The notes under the pieces were generated by a model. It did not search any database. It worked only from the letters and a program-made list of their open reading frames with translations, and was not told the origin of the DNA. From Amycolatopsis solani (lineage in GTDB: Bacteria; Actinomycetota; Actinomycetes; Mycobacteriales; Pseudonocardiaceae): DNA of 64,000 nucleotides. The stretch lies in assembly GCF_033441515.1 (NCBI RefSeq), contig NZ_JAWQJT010000001.1, forward strand, positions 620,001 to 684,000, written 5' to 3'. The translations under genes and the position numbers were made by a program. Shown piece after piece: positions 36,731-47,548 of the stretch. The first letter of the stretch is position 1. Each line of letters opens with the position of its first letter.

Positions 36731-38066
36731 CTTGCGCTCCTTCCTTTGCGGTACCGACGGCCGCCGGCTTGCGGCGGGCCGCCTTCGCCTCGGCCTTGGC
36801 CAAGGCCTTCTGACGCGGGGTGGTCTGCGGAACCTTGAGGTCCAGCGGCGGGACCGGGAAACCGCCGCCGGTCACCGGGACGGTCTCGCTCTCCTCTTCG
36901 CGGCCCGCGGCGCGGACGTAGAAGAACAGGGCGATGACGATGAAGATGGCGACCGCGGCGATGATGATGGACGCGGTGTTCCAGGCGATGACCTTCGCGA
37001 AGGTCACCATGATGATCCACACCAGGTTCAGCGGGACCAGGACCTTCCAGCCCAGGCGCATGAACTGGTCGTAGCGCAGGCGGGGCAGCGTGCCGCGCAG
37101 CCAGATGAACCCGAACAGCAGGACGAACATCTTCGCGAAGAACCACAGCACCGGCCACCAGCCGGTGTTGAGCACGTTGTTCCCGATCAGCGACAGCGGC
37201 CACGGGGCCATCCAGCCGCCGAGGAACAGCGTCGTCGCGAACGCCGAGACGATCACCATGTTGACGTACTCGGCGAGGAAGAACATCGCGAACTTCATCG
37301 AGCTGTACTCGGTGTGGAAGCCGCCGACCAGCTCCGACTCGGCCTCGGGGAGGTCGAACGGCGCCCGGTTGGTCTCGCCGACCATCGAGATCAGGTAGAT
37401 CACGAAGCTCGGGACCAGGTAGAGGAACCACGCCGGCTGCTGCTTGGAGACGATGTCGGCCAGGTCCAGCGAGCCGGCCTGCAGGATCACCGCGACGATC
37501 GAGAGACCCATCGCGATCTCGTAGGAGATCACCTGCGCCGCGCTGCGCATGCCGCCGAGCAGCGGGTACGGCGAGCCGGACGCCCAGCCGGCGAGCACGA
37601 TGCCGTACACGCCGATCGAGGAGCAGGCCAGGATCACCAGCGCGCTGACCGGCAGGTCGAGCAGCTGGAGCACGGTCCGCTCGCCGAAGATCGACACGAC
37701 CGGGCCGAACGGGATGGCCGACAGCGCGATCAGCGACGGCACCACGCACAGGACCGGCGCGAGGAAGTACACCTTGCGGTCGGCCGTGTCGGGGATGATC
37801 TGTTCCTTGAACGGCAGCTTGATCGCGTCCGCCAGGGACTGCAGGTAGCCGCCGGGGCCGACGCGGTTGGGGCCGGGCCTGTTCTGCATCCGGCCGACGG
37901 CCTTGCGCTCCCAGACGATCAGGAAGATCGTGAAGATCGGCCCGATCAGCAGGATGACCACGCACTTGATCAGGATCAGCCACAACGGGTCGTCCGCCAG
38001 CAGCGCCGCCCGCGTGGCCGCGTCCGGGACGCTCCCGACAGCGGCCTCGGTCAGCAATGGTGTCAC
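36717..38066 (-). CDS. nuoH: NADH-quinone oxidoreductase subunit H
   Basis: The GTG at 38066 overlaps the nuoG stop (GTGA), giving 449 residues. Family segments include '[20 protein letters not shown]' and '[20 protein letters not shown]', which line the quinone site and E-channel, and '[20 protein letters not shown]'. The C-terminus has an extra soluble tail of about 60 residues typical of actinobacteria. It anchors the peripheral arm and helps form the menaquinone pocket. Confidence 0.94.
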   Translation of the reverse strand: MTPLLTEAAVGSVPDAATRAALLADDPLWLILIKCVVILLIGPIFTIFLIVWERKAVGRMQNRPGPNRVGPGGYLQSLADAIKLPFKEQIIPDTADRKVYFLAPVLCVVPSLIALSAIPFGPVVSIFGERTVLQLLDLPVSALVILACSSIGVYGIVLAGWASGSPYPLLGGMRSAAQVISYEIAMGLSIVAVILQAGSLDLADIVSKQQPAWFLYLVPSFVIYLISMVGETNRAPFDLPEAESELVGGFHTEYSSMKFAMFFLAEYVNMVIVSAFATTLFLGGWMAPWPLSLIGNNVLNTGWWPVLWFFAKMFVLLFGFIWLRGTLPRLRYDQFMRLGWKVLVPLNLVWIIMVTFAKVIAWNTASIIIAAVAIFIVIALFFYVRAAGREEESETVPVTGGGFPVPPLDLKVPQTTPRQKALAKAEAKAARRKPAAVGTAKEGAQDGVS

Positions 38067-40534
38067 TGCGCACCCCCAGCGAGGTTCACGACGGCACCGT
38101 GCCCGGCGCCGAGCGTCTTGAACACGGCGGAGCCGTCGGAGTTGCCCGGCAGCCACACGACGCCGTCGGGCAGGTCCGCGATCTCCACCGGGAGCGTGAT
38201 CGCACCGCGTTCGGTGCTCACCCGCACGGTGGTGCCCAGGCCTTCCGCGGTCTTCGCGGACAGCCGCGCGACCGGGGTGCGCTGGGTGCCCTTCAGGTGC
38301 GGCTCGCCGTCCTGCAGCGACCCGTTGTCGATCAGCTGGCGCCAGGTCGAGAGCACGGCCTGCCCGGCGGCCGGGGTCACCGGGGCCGGCACCTCGACGG
38401 CGACGTGGCTCCAGTTCAGCGCCGAAGCCTTGCCGAGCTTCTCGAAGTCACCGCGAGCGGCGGCCGGCGTCTGCGTGAACAGGTCGGCGTCCATCTCGAC
38501 GGCGAGGGTGTCGAGCACCCGGCAGTCCGGCAGGGCGCCGGTGCCTTCGAGGGTGACGTCGAACGGGCGGGTGCGGCCCTCCCAGTTGAGGTAGCTGCCG
38601 GCCTTCTCGTCCGACGCCGCCACCGGGAGCACGACGTCCGCGCGCTCGGTCACCGCGCTGTGGCGGAGCTCGAGGCTGACGACGAAGCCGGCGTTGTCCA
38701 GCGCGCGCAGCGCGAGGTCCGGGTCCGGCAGGTCGTACGGGTCGACGCCGCCGACGACCAGGCCGCCGAGCTCGCGGCCCGAAGCGGCCTCGAGGATGCC
38801 GGTGGTGTCACGGCCCGGCGTGGCCGGAACCGGGACGCCCCAGGCGTTTTCGACGGCGACGCGAGCGGCGTCGTCGGTGACGCGGCGGCCGCCCGGCAGC
38901 AGCGTCGGGACGCAGCCGGCCTGCAGCGCGCCGCGGTCACCGGCCCGGCGCGGGATCCACGCGAGCCGGACGCCGGTGCGCTCCACCAAGTCCTGCAGTG
39001 CCGAGAACAGGCCCGGCACCTGGGCGGCGCGCTCGCCGACCAGGACGACCGAGCCGTCGCCGCGAAGAGCCTCGTCGAGGTCCGGCGCGTGCTTGGCGAT
39101 GCCGTCGATGGCGGCGGCCTCCTGGCCGGGAACGCAGGCGAGCAGCTCGCCGAACGTCTTGCGCACCGACGAGGTGGTCCACTGTCCCAAGTGGACGATG
39201 CGGGTGCGGTTCTTGCGGGCCGCCTTGCGCAGCCGCAGGAACACGATCGGGGCTTCGTCCTCGGGCTCGAAGGCGACGCACAGGACCGTGCGGGCCCGCT
39301 CGATCTCGCCGAAGGTGACGCCGGACTCCGCCGTGACGCCCACGACCCGCGAGGTGAGGAACGCGAGCTCCTCGGCCGAGTGCGGGCGAGCGCGGAAGTC
39401 GACGTCGTTCGTGCGCAGGGCGACCCGGGCGAACTTCGAGTACGCGTAGGCGTCCTCGACGGTCAGCCGGCCGCCGGTCAGGACGCCGACGCCGCCGTTG
39501 CCCCGAGCCTCGGTCAGGCCCGCCGCGGCGATGCGCAGCGCGTCGGTCCAGGACGCCTCTTCCAGCTCACCGGTCGCGGCGTTGCGGACCAGCGGACGCC
39601 GGATGCGGTCGTCGGCCGAGGTGTAGCGGAAGGCGAACCGGCCCTTGTCGCAGATCCACTCCTCGTTGACCTCGGGGTCGTCGCCGGCCAGCTTGCGCTG
39701 GACCTTGCCGCGCCGGAAGTCGGTGCGCTCGGCGCAGCCGGACGAGCAGTGCTCGCAGACGCTCGGCGCGGACACCAGGTCGAACGGGCGGGAGCGGAAC
39801 CGGTAGGCGGCGCTCGTCAGGGCACCGACCGGGCAGATCTGGATGACGTTGCCGGAGAAGTAGCTCTGGAACGGCTGGCCGGACGTCGTCCGCGAAGCCA
39901 GGTCCAGGACATCCGCCGTCTCCGCGGTGCCGATCTGCTGGTGGGCGCCGCGTTCGAGGAGCTCGATGAACGGGTCGCCGGCGATCTCGCGGGAGAACCG
40001 GGTGCAGCGCTGGCAGAGGACGCAGCGTTCGCGGTCCAGCAGCACCTGCGTCGAGATCGGCAGCGGCTTCGGGAACGTCCGCTTGGTGTCGACGAACCGC
40101 GACTCCGCGCGGCCGTGGGCCAGCGCCTGGTTCTGCAGCGGGCACTCGCCGCCCTTGTCGCAGATCGGGCAGTCCAGCGGGTGGTTGATGAGCAGCAGCT
40201 CCATCACGCCCTGCTGGGCCTTGTCCGCGACGCCGGACGTCAGCTGCGTCTTGACGACCATGCCGTCGGCGACGGTCATCGTGCAGGACGCCTGCGGCTT
40301 CGGCATCGGCCTGCCGCCCATCTCGACCTCGACCAGGCACTGGCGGCAGGCGCCCGCCGGGTCGAGGAGGGGGTGGTCGCAGAACCGCGGGATGACCGTG
40401 CCGAGGCGCTCGGCCGTGCGGATGATCAGCTCGCCCTTGGGGGCGATGACCTCTTCGCCGTCGATGACCAGCTTGACGTGGCCTTCGGGGACCGGCGTCT
40501 CCTGGGTTTCAGGCTTGTCGGGGGCGATCGTCAT
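38063..40534 (-). CDS. nuoG: NADH-quinone oxidoreductase subunit G
   Basis: The 823-residue Fe-S subunit has an N-terminal [2Fe-2S] domain ('[20 protein letters not shown]'), the His-Cys3 [4Fe-4S] motif ('[18 protein letters not shown]'), the cluster motif '[20 protein letters not shown]', and a fourth set in the molybdopterin-like domain ('[20 protein letters not shown]', with a further Cys in '[12 protein letters not shown]'), likely the N7 cluster. The C-terminal half is a molybdopterin-oxidoreductase-like scaffold. It conducts electrons from NuoEF to NuoI. The start overlaps nuoF by four bases. Confidence 0.94.
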   Translation of the reverse strand: MTIAPDKPETQETPVPEGHVKLVIDGEEVIAPKGELIIRTAERLGTVIPRFCDHPLLDPAGACRQCLVEVEMGGRPMPKPQASCTMTVADGMVVKTQLTSGVADKAQQGVMELLLINHPLDCPICDKGGECPLQNQALAHGRAESRFVDTKRTFPKPLPISTQVLLDRERCVLCQRCTRFSREIAGDPFIELLERGAHQQIGTAETADVLDLASRTTSGQPFQSYFSGNVIQICPVGALTSAAYRFRSRPFDLVSAPSVCEHCSSGCAERTDFRRGKVQRKLAGDDPEVNEEWICDKGRFAFRYTSADDRIRRPLVRNAATGELEEASWTDALRIAAAGLTEARGNGGVGVLTGGRLTVEDAYAYSKFARVALRTNDVDFRARPHSAEELAFLTSRVVGVTAESGVTFGEIERARTVLCVAFEPEDEAPIVFLRLRKAARKNRTRIVHLGQWTTSSVRKTFGELLACVPGQEAAAIDGIAKHAPDLDEALRGDGSVVLVGERAAQVPGLFSALQDLVERTGVRLAWIPRRAGDRGALQAGCVPTLLPGGRRVTDDAARVAVENAWGVPVPATPGRDTTGILEAASGRELGGLVVGGVDPYDLPDPDLALRALDNAGFVVSLELRHSAVTERADVVLPVAASDEKAGSYLNWEGRTRPFDVTLEGTGALPDCRVLDTLAVEMDADLFTQTPAAARGDFEKLGKASALNWSHVAVEVPAPVTPAAGQAVLSTWRQLIDNGSLQDGEPHLKGTQRTPVARLSAKTAEGLGTTVRVSTERGAITLPVEIADLPDGVVWLPGNSDGSAVFKTLGAGHGAVVNLAGGAQ

Positions 40535-41811
40535 GCCTCTGCTCCCACCAGCTCACGCTTGTTCGACTCACACAGAGCCAAGAATTCGTCCCGGAAGTAC
40601 TTGATGCCGCTCTGGATCGGCGACACCGCGCCGTCGCCGAGGGCGCAGAACGACCGGCCGAGGATGTTGTCGCAGACGTCGAGGAGGGTGTCGATGTCCT
40701 CTTCGGTCCCGTGGCCCTCGACCATCCGCTCGAGGATCTGCGCCAGCCAGTACGTGCCTTCGCGGCACGGCGTGCACTTGCCGCAGGACTCGTGCTCGTA
40801 GAACTGCGTCCACTTCATCACGGCCCACGGCACCGACACGGTCTCGTTGAAGACCTGGACGGCGGTGGTGCCCAGCATCGACCCGGCTTCCGCCGCGCCT
40901 TCGAAGTCCAGGGGAACGTCGAGGTGCTCGGCGGTGAACATCGGGGTGGACGAGCCGCCCGGGGTCCAGAACTTGAGCGGGATGCCGTCCTTCATGCCGC
41001 CCGCCATGTCGAGCAGCTCGCGCAGCGTGGTGCCGAGCGGGCACTCGTACTGGCCGGGCTTCTCGACGTGGCCGGAGATCGAGTAGATCTTCGGGCCGGG
41101 CGACTTCTCGCGGCCCATCTCGCGGAACCAGCTCGAACCGCCGTTGACGATGAACGGCGCGCTCGCGATGGTCTCGACGTTGTTGACCGTGGTCGGCGCG
41201 GCGTACAGGCCGGCGGCCGCGGGGAACGGCGGCTTGAGCCGCGGCTGACCACGACGGCCCTCGAGCGAGTCGAGCAGCGCCGTCTCCTCGCCGCAGATGT
41301 ACGCGCCCGCTCCCGCGTGGACGGTGATCTTGAGGTCGAAGCCGGAGCCGAGGATGTTCTCGCCGAGGTACCCGGCGGCTTCGGCTTCGCGCACGGCCGC
41401 GTTGAGGCGGCGGATGCAGTGCAGCGCCTCGCCGCGGACGTAGATGAAGCAGTGGTTGGACCGCATCGCGTACGAGGCGATGATGCAGCCCTCGATGAGC
41501 GAGTGCGGGTCCGCCATCATCAGCGGGATGTCCTTGCAGGTGCCCGGTTCGCCCTCGTCGGCGTTGATCACCAGGTAGTGCGGCTTGTCGAAGTTCGGCG
41601 GCATGAAGGACCACTTGATGCCGGCCGGGAAGCCCGCGCCGCCGCGGCCGCGCAGGCCGGAGTCCTTGACCACCTGGACGAGCTGCTCCGGCGTCCCGGC
41701 GAGCGCCTTGCGGACGGCGGTGTAGCCCTCGAGTGCTTCGTACGTCCCGATCTGCCAGGAGTTCGGCGACAGCCAGCGCTTCGTGAGGACCGGGGTAATG
41801 GGATCGGCCAT
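40531..41811 (-). CDS. nuoF: NADH-quinone oxidoreductase subunit F
   Basis: The 426-residue NADH-binding subunit has the glycine-rich 'GRGGAGFPAG' (about 55-64) for NADH, 'NADEGEPGTCKD' and 'GAGAYICGEETALLDSLEG' for FMN, and the N3 cluster motif 'ESCGKCTPCREGT' near residue 350. It oxidises NADH and passes electrons via FMN to NuoG. Start and stop are coupled to nuoE and nuoG. Confidence 0.95.
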   Translation of the reverse strand: MADPITPVLTKRWLSPNSWQIGTYEALEGYTAVRKALAGTPEQLVQVVKDSGLRGRGGAGFPAGIKWSFMPPNFDKPHYLVINADEGEPGTCKDIPLMMADPHSLIEGCIIASYAMRSNHCFIYVRGEALHCIRRLNAAVREAEAAGYLGENILGSGFDLKITVHAGAGAYICGEETALLDSLEGRRGQPRLKPPFPAAAGLYAAPTTVNNVETIASAPFIVNGGSSWFREMGREKSPGPKIYSISGHVEKPGQYECPLGTTLRELLDMAGGMKDGIPLKFWTPGGSSTPMFTAEHLDVPLDFEGAAEAGSMLGTTAVQVFNETVSVPWAVMKWTQFYEHESCGKCTPCREGTYWLAQILERMVEGHGTEEDIDTLLDVCDNILGRSFCALGDGAVSPIQSGIKYFRDEFLALCESNKRELVGAEA

Positions 41812-42683
41812 TACTTCTTCTCCCCATCTTTAGAGGGCACAGCAGGCAGGGGAACGTCCTGCGCGACGGGCGCGACCCAGCCGCGGTCCTGGGCGAGCTT
41901 CGCGCCCCGCAGCGTCTCGACGGCCTGCGAAGGACCGTCGACGTCCGCGCGGTACTGGCGCTCGTCCTCCGGGAAGAACCCGGCGAGCTGCAGCTCGGCG
42001 CCCTTGAAGCTGGACAGCGGCGCACCGCGCGTCGGCGCCGGCTTCTTGCCCGCCTGCAGCGCGTCGACGAGCGCGACGGCCTTGTCCTCGGTCTGGTTGT
42101 CGAAGTACTCGTAGTTGACCTGGATGACCGGCGCGAGGTCGCAGGCCGCGAGGCACTCGGCGTGCTCGAGGGTGATCGAGCCCGGCTCGTTCGGCGTGCC
42201 CGCGGTCTCGTTGTGCCCCAGCGGCTCCTCCTCGGAACCGAGGTGCGTCTGGAGCCGCTTGTAGATCGCGTCGCCGCCCATGGCCGCGCACAGCGTGTTG
42301 GTGCAGACGCTCACGAGGTGCTCGCCGCACGGCTTGCGCTTGTACATCGTGTAGAACGTCGCGACCGCGCTGACCTCGGCGTCGGACAGGTCGAGCTGCT
42401 TCGCGCAGAACGCGATGCCCTCCTGGCTGACGTACCCCTGCACGGACTGCACGAGGTGCAGCATCGGCAGCAGCGCCGAGCGGGACATCGGGTAGCGGGA
42501 GATGATCTCCTGCGCCTGTGCCGTGGTGCCGGCGTCGAAGACGTCCTCGAGCGGCGTCTCGGTGATGATGCCGGCGGCGACCTCGGGGTCCGGCGCGATG
42601 GCGACCACGTCGACGTCCGGCCCGGCCGCCGCGTGCGTCGTCACGGCGTCCTTCGAGCCGGGTTCGGGAACTGCTGTGCTCAT
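41811..42683 (-). CDS. nuoE: NADH-quinone oxidoreductase subunit E
   Basis: The ATG at 42683 overlaps the nuoD stop (ATGA) and gives 290 residues. The thioredoxin-like [2Fe-2S] domain carries '[13 protein letters not shown]' and '[20 protein letters not shown]' (four Cys). A ~35-residue N-terminal and a ~60-residue C-terminal extension are longer than in proteobacterial NuoE, as usual in actinobacteria. It pairs with NuoF in the NADH module. Confidence 0.94.
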   Translation of the reverse strand: MSTAVPEPGSKDAVTTHAAAGPDVDVVAIAPDPEVAAGIITETPLEDVFDAGTTAQAQEIISRYPMSRSALLPMLHLVQSVQGYVSQEGIAFCAKQLDLSDAEVSAVATFYTMYKRKPCGEHLVSVCTNTLCAAMGGDAIYKRLQTHLGSEEEPLGHNETAGTPNEPGSITLEHAECLAACDLAPVIQVNYEYFDNQTEDKAVALVDALQAGKKPAPTRGAPLSSFKGAELQLAGFFPEDERQYRADVDGPSQAVETLRGAKLAQDRGWVAPVAQDVPLPAVPSKDGEKK

Positions 42684-44059
42684 CGGTCCACTCCCCCCAT
42701 GACGGGGTCGATCGAGGCGATCGCGGCGATCACGTCCGCGACCAGGCCGCCTTCGGCCATGGCGGGCATCGACTGCAGGTTCACGAAACTCGGTTCGCGC
42801 ACGTGGACCCGCAGCGGCCGCGTGCCGCCGTCGGACACCAGGTGCGCGCTCAGCTCGCCGCGCGGCGACTCGACGGAGGTGTAGACCTGCCCGGCCGGCA
42901 CCTTGAAGCCCTCGGTGACCAGCTTGAAGTGGTGGATCAGGGACTCCATCGACTGGCCCATGATCTTCTTGACGTGCTCGAGCGAGTTGCCCATGCCGTC
43001 GCTGCCGATCGACAGCTGCGCGGGCCAGGCGACCTTCTTGTCCTCGACCATGACCGGGCCCGGCTCGAGCTTCTCGAGGCACTGCTCGATGATCTTGAGG
43101 CTCTCGTGCATCTCGTGCACCCGGATCAGGTAGCGCGACCAGCAGTCGGCGCCGTTGTCGACCGGGACGTCGAAGTCGAACTCGTCGTAGCAGGAGTACG
43201 GCTCGGTCTTGCGCAGGTCCCACGGGAGGCCGGCGCTGCGCAGCACCGGGCCGGTGACGCCGAGCGCGAGGCACGCGTCGACCGGCAGGTAGCCCACGCC
43301 CTTGAGCCGGTTCCGCCAGATCGGCTGACCGGTGAACAGCTTGTCGTACAGCGGAAGGCGCTTCTTCATCGTCTTGATGAATTCGCTGACCTTCTCGTGG
43401 TAGTCCTCGGGCATGTCCTGCGCGAGGCCGCCGGGGCGGATGAACGCGTGGTTCATGCGCAGGCCGGTCAGGTGCTCCAGCAGGTGCAGCACCTCTTCGC
43501 GCTCGCGGAAGCCGAGCGTCATCGCGGTGGTGGCGCCGAGCTCCATGCCGCCGGTGGCGATGTAGACGAGGTGCGAGCCGATCCGGTTGATCTCCAGCAG
43601 CATCACGCGCAGCAGCTGCGCGCGGCGCGGGGCTTCGATCTGCAGCAGCTTCTCGACGCCGAGGCAGTACGCCATCTCCGTCGAAAGCGGGGCCAGGTAG
43701 TCCATCCGCGTCACGAAGGTGACGCCCTGGGTCCAGGTCCGGTACTCGCAGTTCTTCTCGATGCCGGTGTGGAGGTAGCCGATGACCGACCGCAGCTGCG
43801 TGACGGTCTCGCCCTCCATCTCCAGCACGAGCCGGAGCACGCCGTGCGTCGACGGGTGCTGCGGGCCCATGTTGATGACCATGCGCTCGTCGTGCGCCGC
43901 GTCGGCGATGACGTCGTCCCAGTCGCCGCCGGAGACCGAGTAGACGCGGCCTTCGGTGGTGTCGCGGGAATCCGCGTAGTTGACGTCGTCGGTGCTGTCG
44001 CTGCCTTCGGCGGTGGTCGACGTGCCCGTGGTGACGTCGGACAGGTTCTCGGTGCTCAC
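42680..44059 (-). CDS. nuoD: NADH-quinone oxidoreductase subunit D
   Basis: The 459-residue 49-kDa-type subunit contains '[20 protein letters not shown]' (quinone-site His), '[20 protein letters not shown]', '[20 protein letters not shown]' and '[15 protein letters not shown]'. About 55 low-complexity residues precede the conserved part. With NuoB it forms the quinone-reduction site. The start overlaps nuoC by four bases. Confidence 0.94.
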   Translation of the reverse strand: MSTENLSDVTTGTSTTAEGSDSTDDVNYADSRDTTEGRVYSVSGGDWDDVIADAAHDERMVINMGPQHPSTHGVLRLVLEMEGETVTQLRSVIGYLHTGIEKNCEYRTWTQGVTFVTRMDYLAPLSTEMAYCLGVEKLLQIEAPRRAQLLRVMLLEINRIGSHLVYIATGGMELGATTAMTLGFREREEVLHLLEHLTGLRMNHAFIRPGGLAQDMPEDYHEKVSEFIKTMKKRLPLYDKLFTGQPIWRNRLKGVGYLPVDACLALGVTGPVLRSAGLPWDLRKTEPYSCYDEFDFDVPVDNGADCWSRYLIRVHEMHESLKIIEQCLEKLEPGPVMVEDKKVAWPAQLSIGSDGMGNSLEHVKKIMGQSMESLIHHFKLVTEGFKVPAGQVYTSVESPRGELSAHLVSDGGTRPLRVHVREPSFVNLQSMPAMAEGGLVADVIAAIASIDPVMGGVDR

Positions 44060-44805
44060 GAGTACGACCTCCGCTGGTCCGGCGGCGGGATCTCCGCGCC
44101 CTTGTATTCGACCGGGATCCCGCCGAGCGGGTAGTCCTTGCGCTGGGGGTGGCCGTCCCAGTCGTCCGGCATGAGGATGCGGGTCAGTGCCGGGTGGCCG
44201 TCGAAGACGATGCCGAACATGTCCCAGGCCTCGCGCTCCTGCCAGTCGGCGGTCGGGTAGAGCCCGACCAGCGACGGCACGTGCGCGTCCTCGACGTCGA
44301 GGGTGACCTCGAGGCGGATCCGGCGCCGGTAGGTCAGCGACGTGAAGTGGTAGACCGCGTGCAGCCGCTGCGGGACGTCGACGCCGTAGTCCACCCCGGA
44401 CACCGACGACAGCAGCTCGAAGCGGAGGCCGCCGTCGTCGCGCAGCACCTTCGCGATCTCGACGAGGTGCTCGCGGGCGACGTAGAAGGTGATCTCACCG
44501 CGGTCGACCGTCGTCTGCAGGATCGCCTCGGCGGGGATCTTGTTGTCCGACAGGGCCGCGTAGAACTCGTCGGCGAACTGGTCGAACCAGCCGCCGTACG
44601 GGCGCTCGGCCGGCGCGGGGCTGTAGGCCGGGAGCCGGACGCCGCCGTAGCCGGAGGTGTCGCCGGTGCCGTGGACACCGAACATGCCCTGGCGTTCGCG
44701 GCCGGTGACGACCGCCTCCGCGGGCCGCGTGCCGGTCGGCTCGAGGCCGCCTTCCGGCCGGTCGGCGCCGGAGTGCTCGTCGCCGGGTTTCGGGTTCTCA
44801 GTCAT
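44056..44805 (-). CDS. nuoC: NADH-quinone oxidoreductase subunit C
   Basis: The 249-residue 30-kDa-type subunit has '[20 protein letters not shown]' and the signature region '[20 protein letters not shown]' then '[20 protein letters not shown]', '[20 protein letters not shown]'. About 70 residues of Gly/Glu-rich N-terminal extension precede the fold. It is a structural subunit of the peripheral arm. It follows nuoB by four bases. Confidence 0.94.
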   Translation of the reverse strand: MTENPKPGDEHSGADRPEGGLEPTGTRPAEAVVTGRERQGMFGVHGTGDTSGYGGVRLPAYSPAPAERPYGGWFDQFADEFYAALSDNKIPAEAILQTTVDRGEITFYVAREHLVEIAKVLRDDGGLRFELLSSVSGVDYGVDVPQRLHAVYHFTSLTYRRRIRLEVTLDVEDAHVPSLVGLYPTADWQEREAWDMFGIVFDGHPALTRILMPDDWDGHPQRKDYPLGGIPVEYKGAEIPPPDQRRSYS

Positions 44806-44809
44806 CGCT

Positions 44810-45358
44810 CTACTTCTTCGCGTACTTGATCGACGACGCGACGAGCTCGGTGCGGGCCCCGCTGGCGGCGCGGATGGCGGCGCGGCGGGCGTTGATCGGC
44901 TCGTCCTGGATCTTGGCGTGCAGCTTGAGGATCGCGTCCAGCAGCATCTCCGGCCGCGGCGGGCAGCCGGGCAGGTACATGTCGACCGGCACGATGTGGT
45001 CGACGCCCTGGACCACGGCGTAGTTGTTGAACATGCCGCCGGAGGAGGCGCAGACGCCCATGGCGAGCACCCACTTGGGCTCGGCCATCTGGTCGTAGAT
45101 CTGGCGCAGGACCGGCGCCATCTTCTGCGTGACCCGCCCGGCGACGATCATCAGGTCGGCCTGCCGCGGCGTCGCGCTGAAGCGCTCCATGCCGAAGCGG
45201 GCGATGTCGTAGCGGGAGCCGCCGACCGTCATCATCTCGATCGCACAGCAGGCGAGCCCGAAGGTGGCAGGCCACATCGAGTTCTTCCGCGACCAGTTGA
45301 CGAGACCTTCGAGGCTGGCCAGCAGGATGCCGTTGGGGAGTTTCTCTTCGAGGCCCAT
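44810..45358 (-). CDS. nuoB: NADH-quinone oxidoreductase subunit B
   Basis: The 182-residue PSST-type subunit holds cluster N2 ligands: tandem Cys37-Cys38 in '[11 protein letters not shown]', Cys103 in '[11 protein letters not shown]' and Cys132 in 'LPGCPPRPE'. N2 is the last cluster and reduces menaquinone. Length is typical for the family; it is four bases downstream of nuoA. Confidence 0.95.
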   Translation of the reverse strand: MGLEEKLPNGILLASLEGLVNWSRKNSMWPATFGLACCAIEMMTVGGSRYDIARFGMERFSATPRQADLMIVAGRVTQKMAPVLRQIYDQMAEPKWVLAMGVCASSGGMFNNYAVVQGVDHIVPVDMYLPGCPPRPEMLLDAILKLHAKIQDEPINARRAAIRAASGARTELVASSIKYAKK

Positions 45359-45362
45359 GGGT

Positions 45363-45782
45363 CTAGTTCCAATCCAGGCCGCCGCGCCGCCACACGTAGG
45401 CGTACGCGAAGCCGACCGTCGCGATGAACAGCAGGATCTCCACCAGGCCGAACGTGCCCAGCGCGTCCGCCTGCACGGCGAACGGGTAGAGGAAGACCAT
45501 CTCGATGTCGAACAGGATGAACAGCATCGCGGTGATGTAGTAGGCCACCGGCATCCGCCCGGCGCCGACGAGCGGCTGCGGGGACGGCTCGATCCCGCAC
45601 TCGTAGGCGGCGAGCTTGGCCTTGTTGTACCGGCTGGGGCCGACGAGCGGGCCCAGCAGGACCGACAGCACGGCGAAGCCGAGCGCCAGGACGAACAGGA
45701 TCACGATGGGCAGGTAGGGCTTCAGGCTGGGGGCCTCTTGCGCCAGCTGCACCGTGTCGGTTCGGGTCAGCAACGTCAGCAC
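45363..45782 (-). CDS. nuoA: NADH-quinone oxidoreductase subunit A
   Basis: The GTG at 45782 ([20 protein letters not shown], 139 residues) is preferred over an upstream in-frame start because the conserved part begins '[20 protein letters not shown]' and the family length is 120-140. '[20 protein letters not shown]' and '[13 protein letters not shown]' are typical. Three spans. It is the first gene of the operon; the Rex-like operators lie 143-192 bases upstream. Confidence 0.92.
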   Translation of the reverse strand: MLTLLTRTDTVQLAQEAPSLKPYLPIVILFVLALGFAVLSVLLGPLVGPSRYNKAKLAAYECGIEPSPQPLVGAGRMPVAYYITAMLFILFDIEMVFLYPFAVQADALGTFGLVEILLFIATVGFAYAYVWRRGGLDWN

Positions 45783-45924
45783 GGGGTCTTCGCCATCCTT
45801 TCCGCGCCGATGCGGTTGTGCTTGTGGTGGGGAACCGCTTGGCCTCGTCGGCACCCTAAGGGACCTGGGTCACACCGCCGAGGGTCAGGGTCTCCTTACG
45901 GCCCGTGGCTGTCTTCAGGCCAGC

Positions 45925-45942
45925 TTGTGAAATAGTTCACAA
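45925..45942. promoter_or_regulatory. Rex-type operator 1 upstream of nuoA
   Basis: TTGTGAAATAGTTCACAA is a perfect 18-bp palindrome of the form TTGTGAA-N4-TTCACAA, the Rex operator consensus known from Streptomyces coelicolor, where nuo is a Rex target. It also fits the looser Crp pattern TGTGA-N6-TCACA. Binding would lower nuo transcription when NADH is low. Confidence 0.75.
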
Positions 45943-45956
45943 GCCACTCGTCGTGG

Positions 45957-45974
45957 ATGTGAAGGGATTCACAA
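45957..45974. promoter_or_regulatory. Rex-type operator 2 upstream of nuoA
   Basis: ATGTGAAGGGATTCACAA repeats the TGTGAA-N4-TTCACA core; only one outer base differs from operator 1. The centres of the two sites are 32 bp apart, about three helical turns. Confidence 0.7.
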
Positions 45975-45985
45975 AGCATGGGGGG

Positions 45986-45991
45986 AGTCTA
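45986..45991 (-). promoter_or_regulatory. Possible -10 (TAGACT) of nuo promoter
   Basis: On the minus strand TAGACT at 45991-45986 with GGGACA 18 bases upstream could be a housekeeping promoter. Transcription would start near 45979, so both Rex-type palindromes would lie just downstream and block elongation or open-complex formation. This is a by-eye assignment. The rest of the 469-base gene-free stretch 45783-46251 shows short inverted repeats (CCCTTAGGG type) and no ORF I support. Confidence 0.35.
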
Positions 45992-46210
45992 GGACGCGAC
46001 TCACACTCTTGTCCCTAGGCCCCCGTGTTATAAGGGTGCCCTAAGTTCCGGCGCCATCGTTGTCACGGCTCCGCAACGGCCCGCGCGCGACCTGCGCGAA
46101 GGCCGTTCAAGATCGGTTGGCGGCCGGACAATTCGGACATCGTGGTGTGAGCTATCCCACTGACCGCACGGCCAACTTGCTAGGCCACCCGAGTGTCCGC
46201 GCGCGCGAAG

Positions 46211-46239
46211 GGCGGCACTTTCATAGGGAAAGTGCCGCC
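46211..46239 (-). terminator. Hairpin after menJ
   Basis: Arms GGCGGCACTTTC (46211-46222) and GAAAGTGCCGCC (46228-46239) with a 5-base loop lie twelve bases beyond the menJ stop on the minus strand. No T-run follows. It separates menJ from the nuo promoter. Confidence 0.7.
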
Positions 46240-46251
46240 TCTCGACGGGGG

Positions 46252-47538
46252 TCAGCGGGGGCTGGGGGCGGCCTTCGCGAGGGCCGAGATCAGGCGGTCG
46301 ACGCCGTCGCCGCCCTTGGCGTCGTAGCAGCCGGACAGGCCCTTGTAGACCAGCGGCAGGAGCTTGTTGATGCGCAGTCCGTACTTCGTGCACGCGTGCA
46401 TGATCTTCGGCTTCCCGATGATCTTCGCGAACACGTTCCCCAGCTGGTAGTAGCCACCCATCAGCTCGCCGACCGCGCGCGGGTACGCCTGCAGCGCCCG
46501 CTCCCGCGAAGGCCCTTCGCGCCGCGCAAGCGCTTGCACGACGACCTCCGCCGCGATCTGGGCCGACTCCATCGCCGCCGAGATGCCTTCGCCGTTGAAC
46601 GGGCTGACCATGCCGCCCGCGTCGCCGAGCAGCAGCAAGCCGTCGCGGTAGTGCGGGGTGCGGTTGAAGCCCATCGGCAGCCCCGCGCCGCCGACCTTGC
46701 CGATCGCGTTCTCCTCGCGGTAGCCCCACTCCTCCGGCGTCCCGTCGAGCCACTGGCGCAGCAGCGCGCGGTAGTCCGTGTTCCGGAAGGAGGCCGACGT
46801 CGAGAGCATGCCGAGGCCGACGTTGACCGTGCCGTCGCCGAGCGGGAACGCCCAGCCGTAGCCCGGCAGCAGCTTCGGGTCGCGCGGGTCGGACTTGTCC
46901 CACAGCTCGAGGTGGCCCTCGATGAACGGGTCGTCGTGGCGCGGGCTCTTGTAGTACTGGCGCACCGCGACGCCCATCGGCCGCTTCTCGTTCTTCTGGA
47001 TGCCGACGCTCAGCGCGAGCCGCGCGGACACGCCGTCGCAGGCCAGGACCAGCGGCGCGTAGTACTTCACCGGCGTGCGCTCCGGGCCGACCTTCGCCTC
47101 GACGCCGACCACGCGCCCGGTCGCGCTGGTGATCGCGCCGGTGACGGTGGTGCGCTCGTACAGCCGCGCGCCGGCCTTCACCGCGAGCTTCGCGAGGAGG
47201 TCGTCGAAGTCGTGACGGGTGCGGGAAACGCCGTACGGCGGGTAGCTCGTCAGGTCCGGCCAGTCGAGCTCCAGCGTCAGGTCGCCGGTGAGGATCCGCA
47301 GACCTCGGCTGTGCACCCAGCCGGCGTCCTCGCTGGTGTCGATGCCCAGATCGATGAGCTGTTTCACGCCGCGCGGGGTCAGGCCGTCGCCGCAGACCTT
47401 CTCGCGGGGGAATTCGGTCTTCTCCAGCAGCAGGACGTCGACGCCCGCGCGGGCCAGGTAGGTGGCCACCGTGGATCCGGCGGGCCCGGCGCCGACGACG
47501 ATGACTTCGGCGTCTTGGTCTGCGGTGCGTCGCGTCAT
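46252..47538 (-). CDS. menJ: Menaquinone reductase / geranylgeranyl reductase family flavoprotein
   Basis: The 428-residue FAD enzyme starts with the dinucleotide motif 'VIVVGAGPAGSTVATYLARA', then 'FPREKVCGDGLTPRGVKQL' and the second FAD motif 'GLLLLGDAGGMVSPFNGEGI', typical of geranylgeranyl reductases. Next to menG, this arrangement matches mycobacterial Rv0561c (MenJ), which saturates one isoprene unit of menaquinone. It is likely a membrane-peripheral enzyme. Start ATG at 47538, ten bases after the menG stop. Confidence 0.85.
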   Translation of the reverse strand: MTRRTADQDAEVIVVGAGPAGSTVATYLARAGVDVLLLEKTEFPREKVCGDGLTPRGVKQLIDLGIDTSEDAGWVHSRGLRILTGDLTLELDWPDLTSYPPYGVSRTRHDFDDLLAKLAVKAGARLYERTTVTGAITSATGRVVGVEAKVGPERTPVKYYAPLVLACDGVSARLALSVGIQKNEKRPMGVAVRQYYKSPRHDDPFIEGHLELWDKSDPRDPKLLPGYGWAFPLGDGTVNVGLGMLSTSASFRNTDYRALLRQWLDGTPEEWGYREENAIGKVGGAGLPMGFNRTPHYRDGLLLLGDAGGMVSPFNGEGISAAMESAQIAAEVVVQALARREGPSRERALQAYPRAVGELMGGYYQLGNVFAKIIGKPKIMHACTKYGLRINKLLPLVYKGLSGCYDAKGGDGVDRLISALAKAAPSPR

Positions 47539-47548
47539 ATACGCGAGT

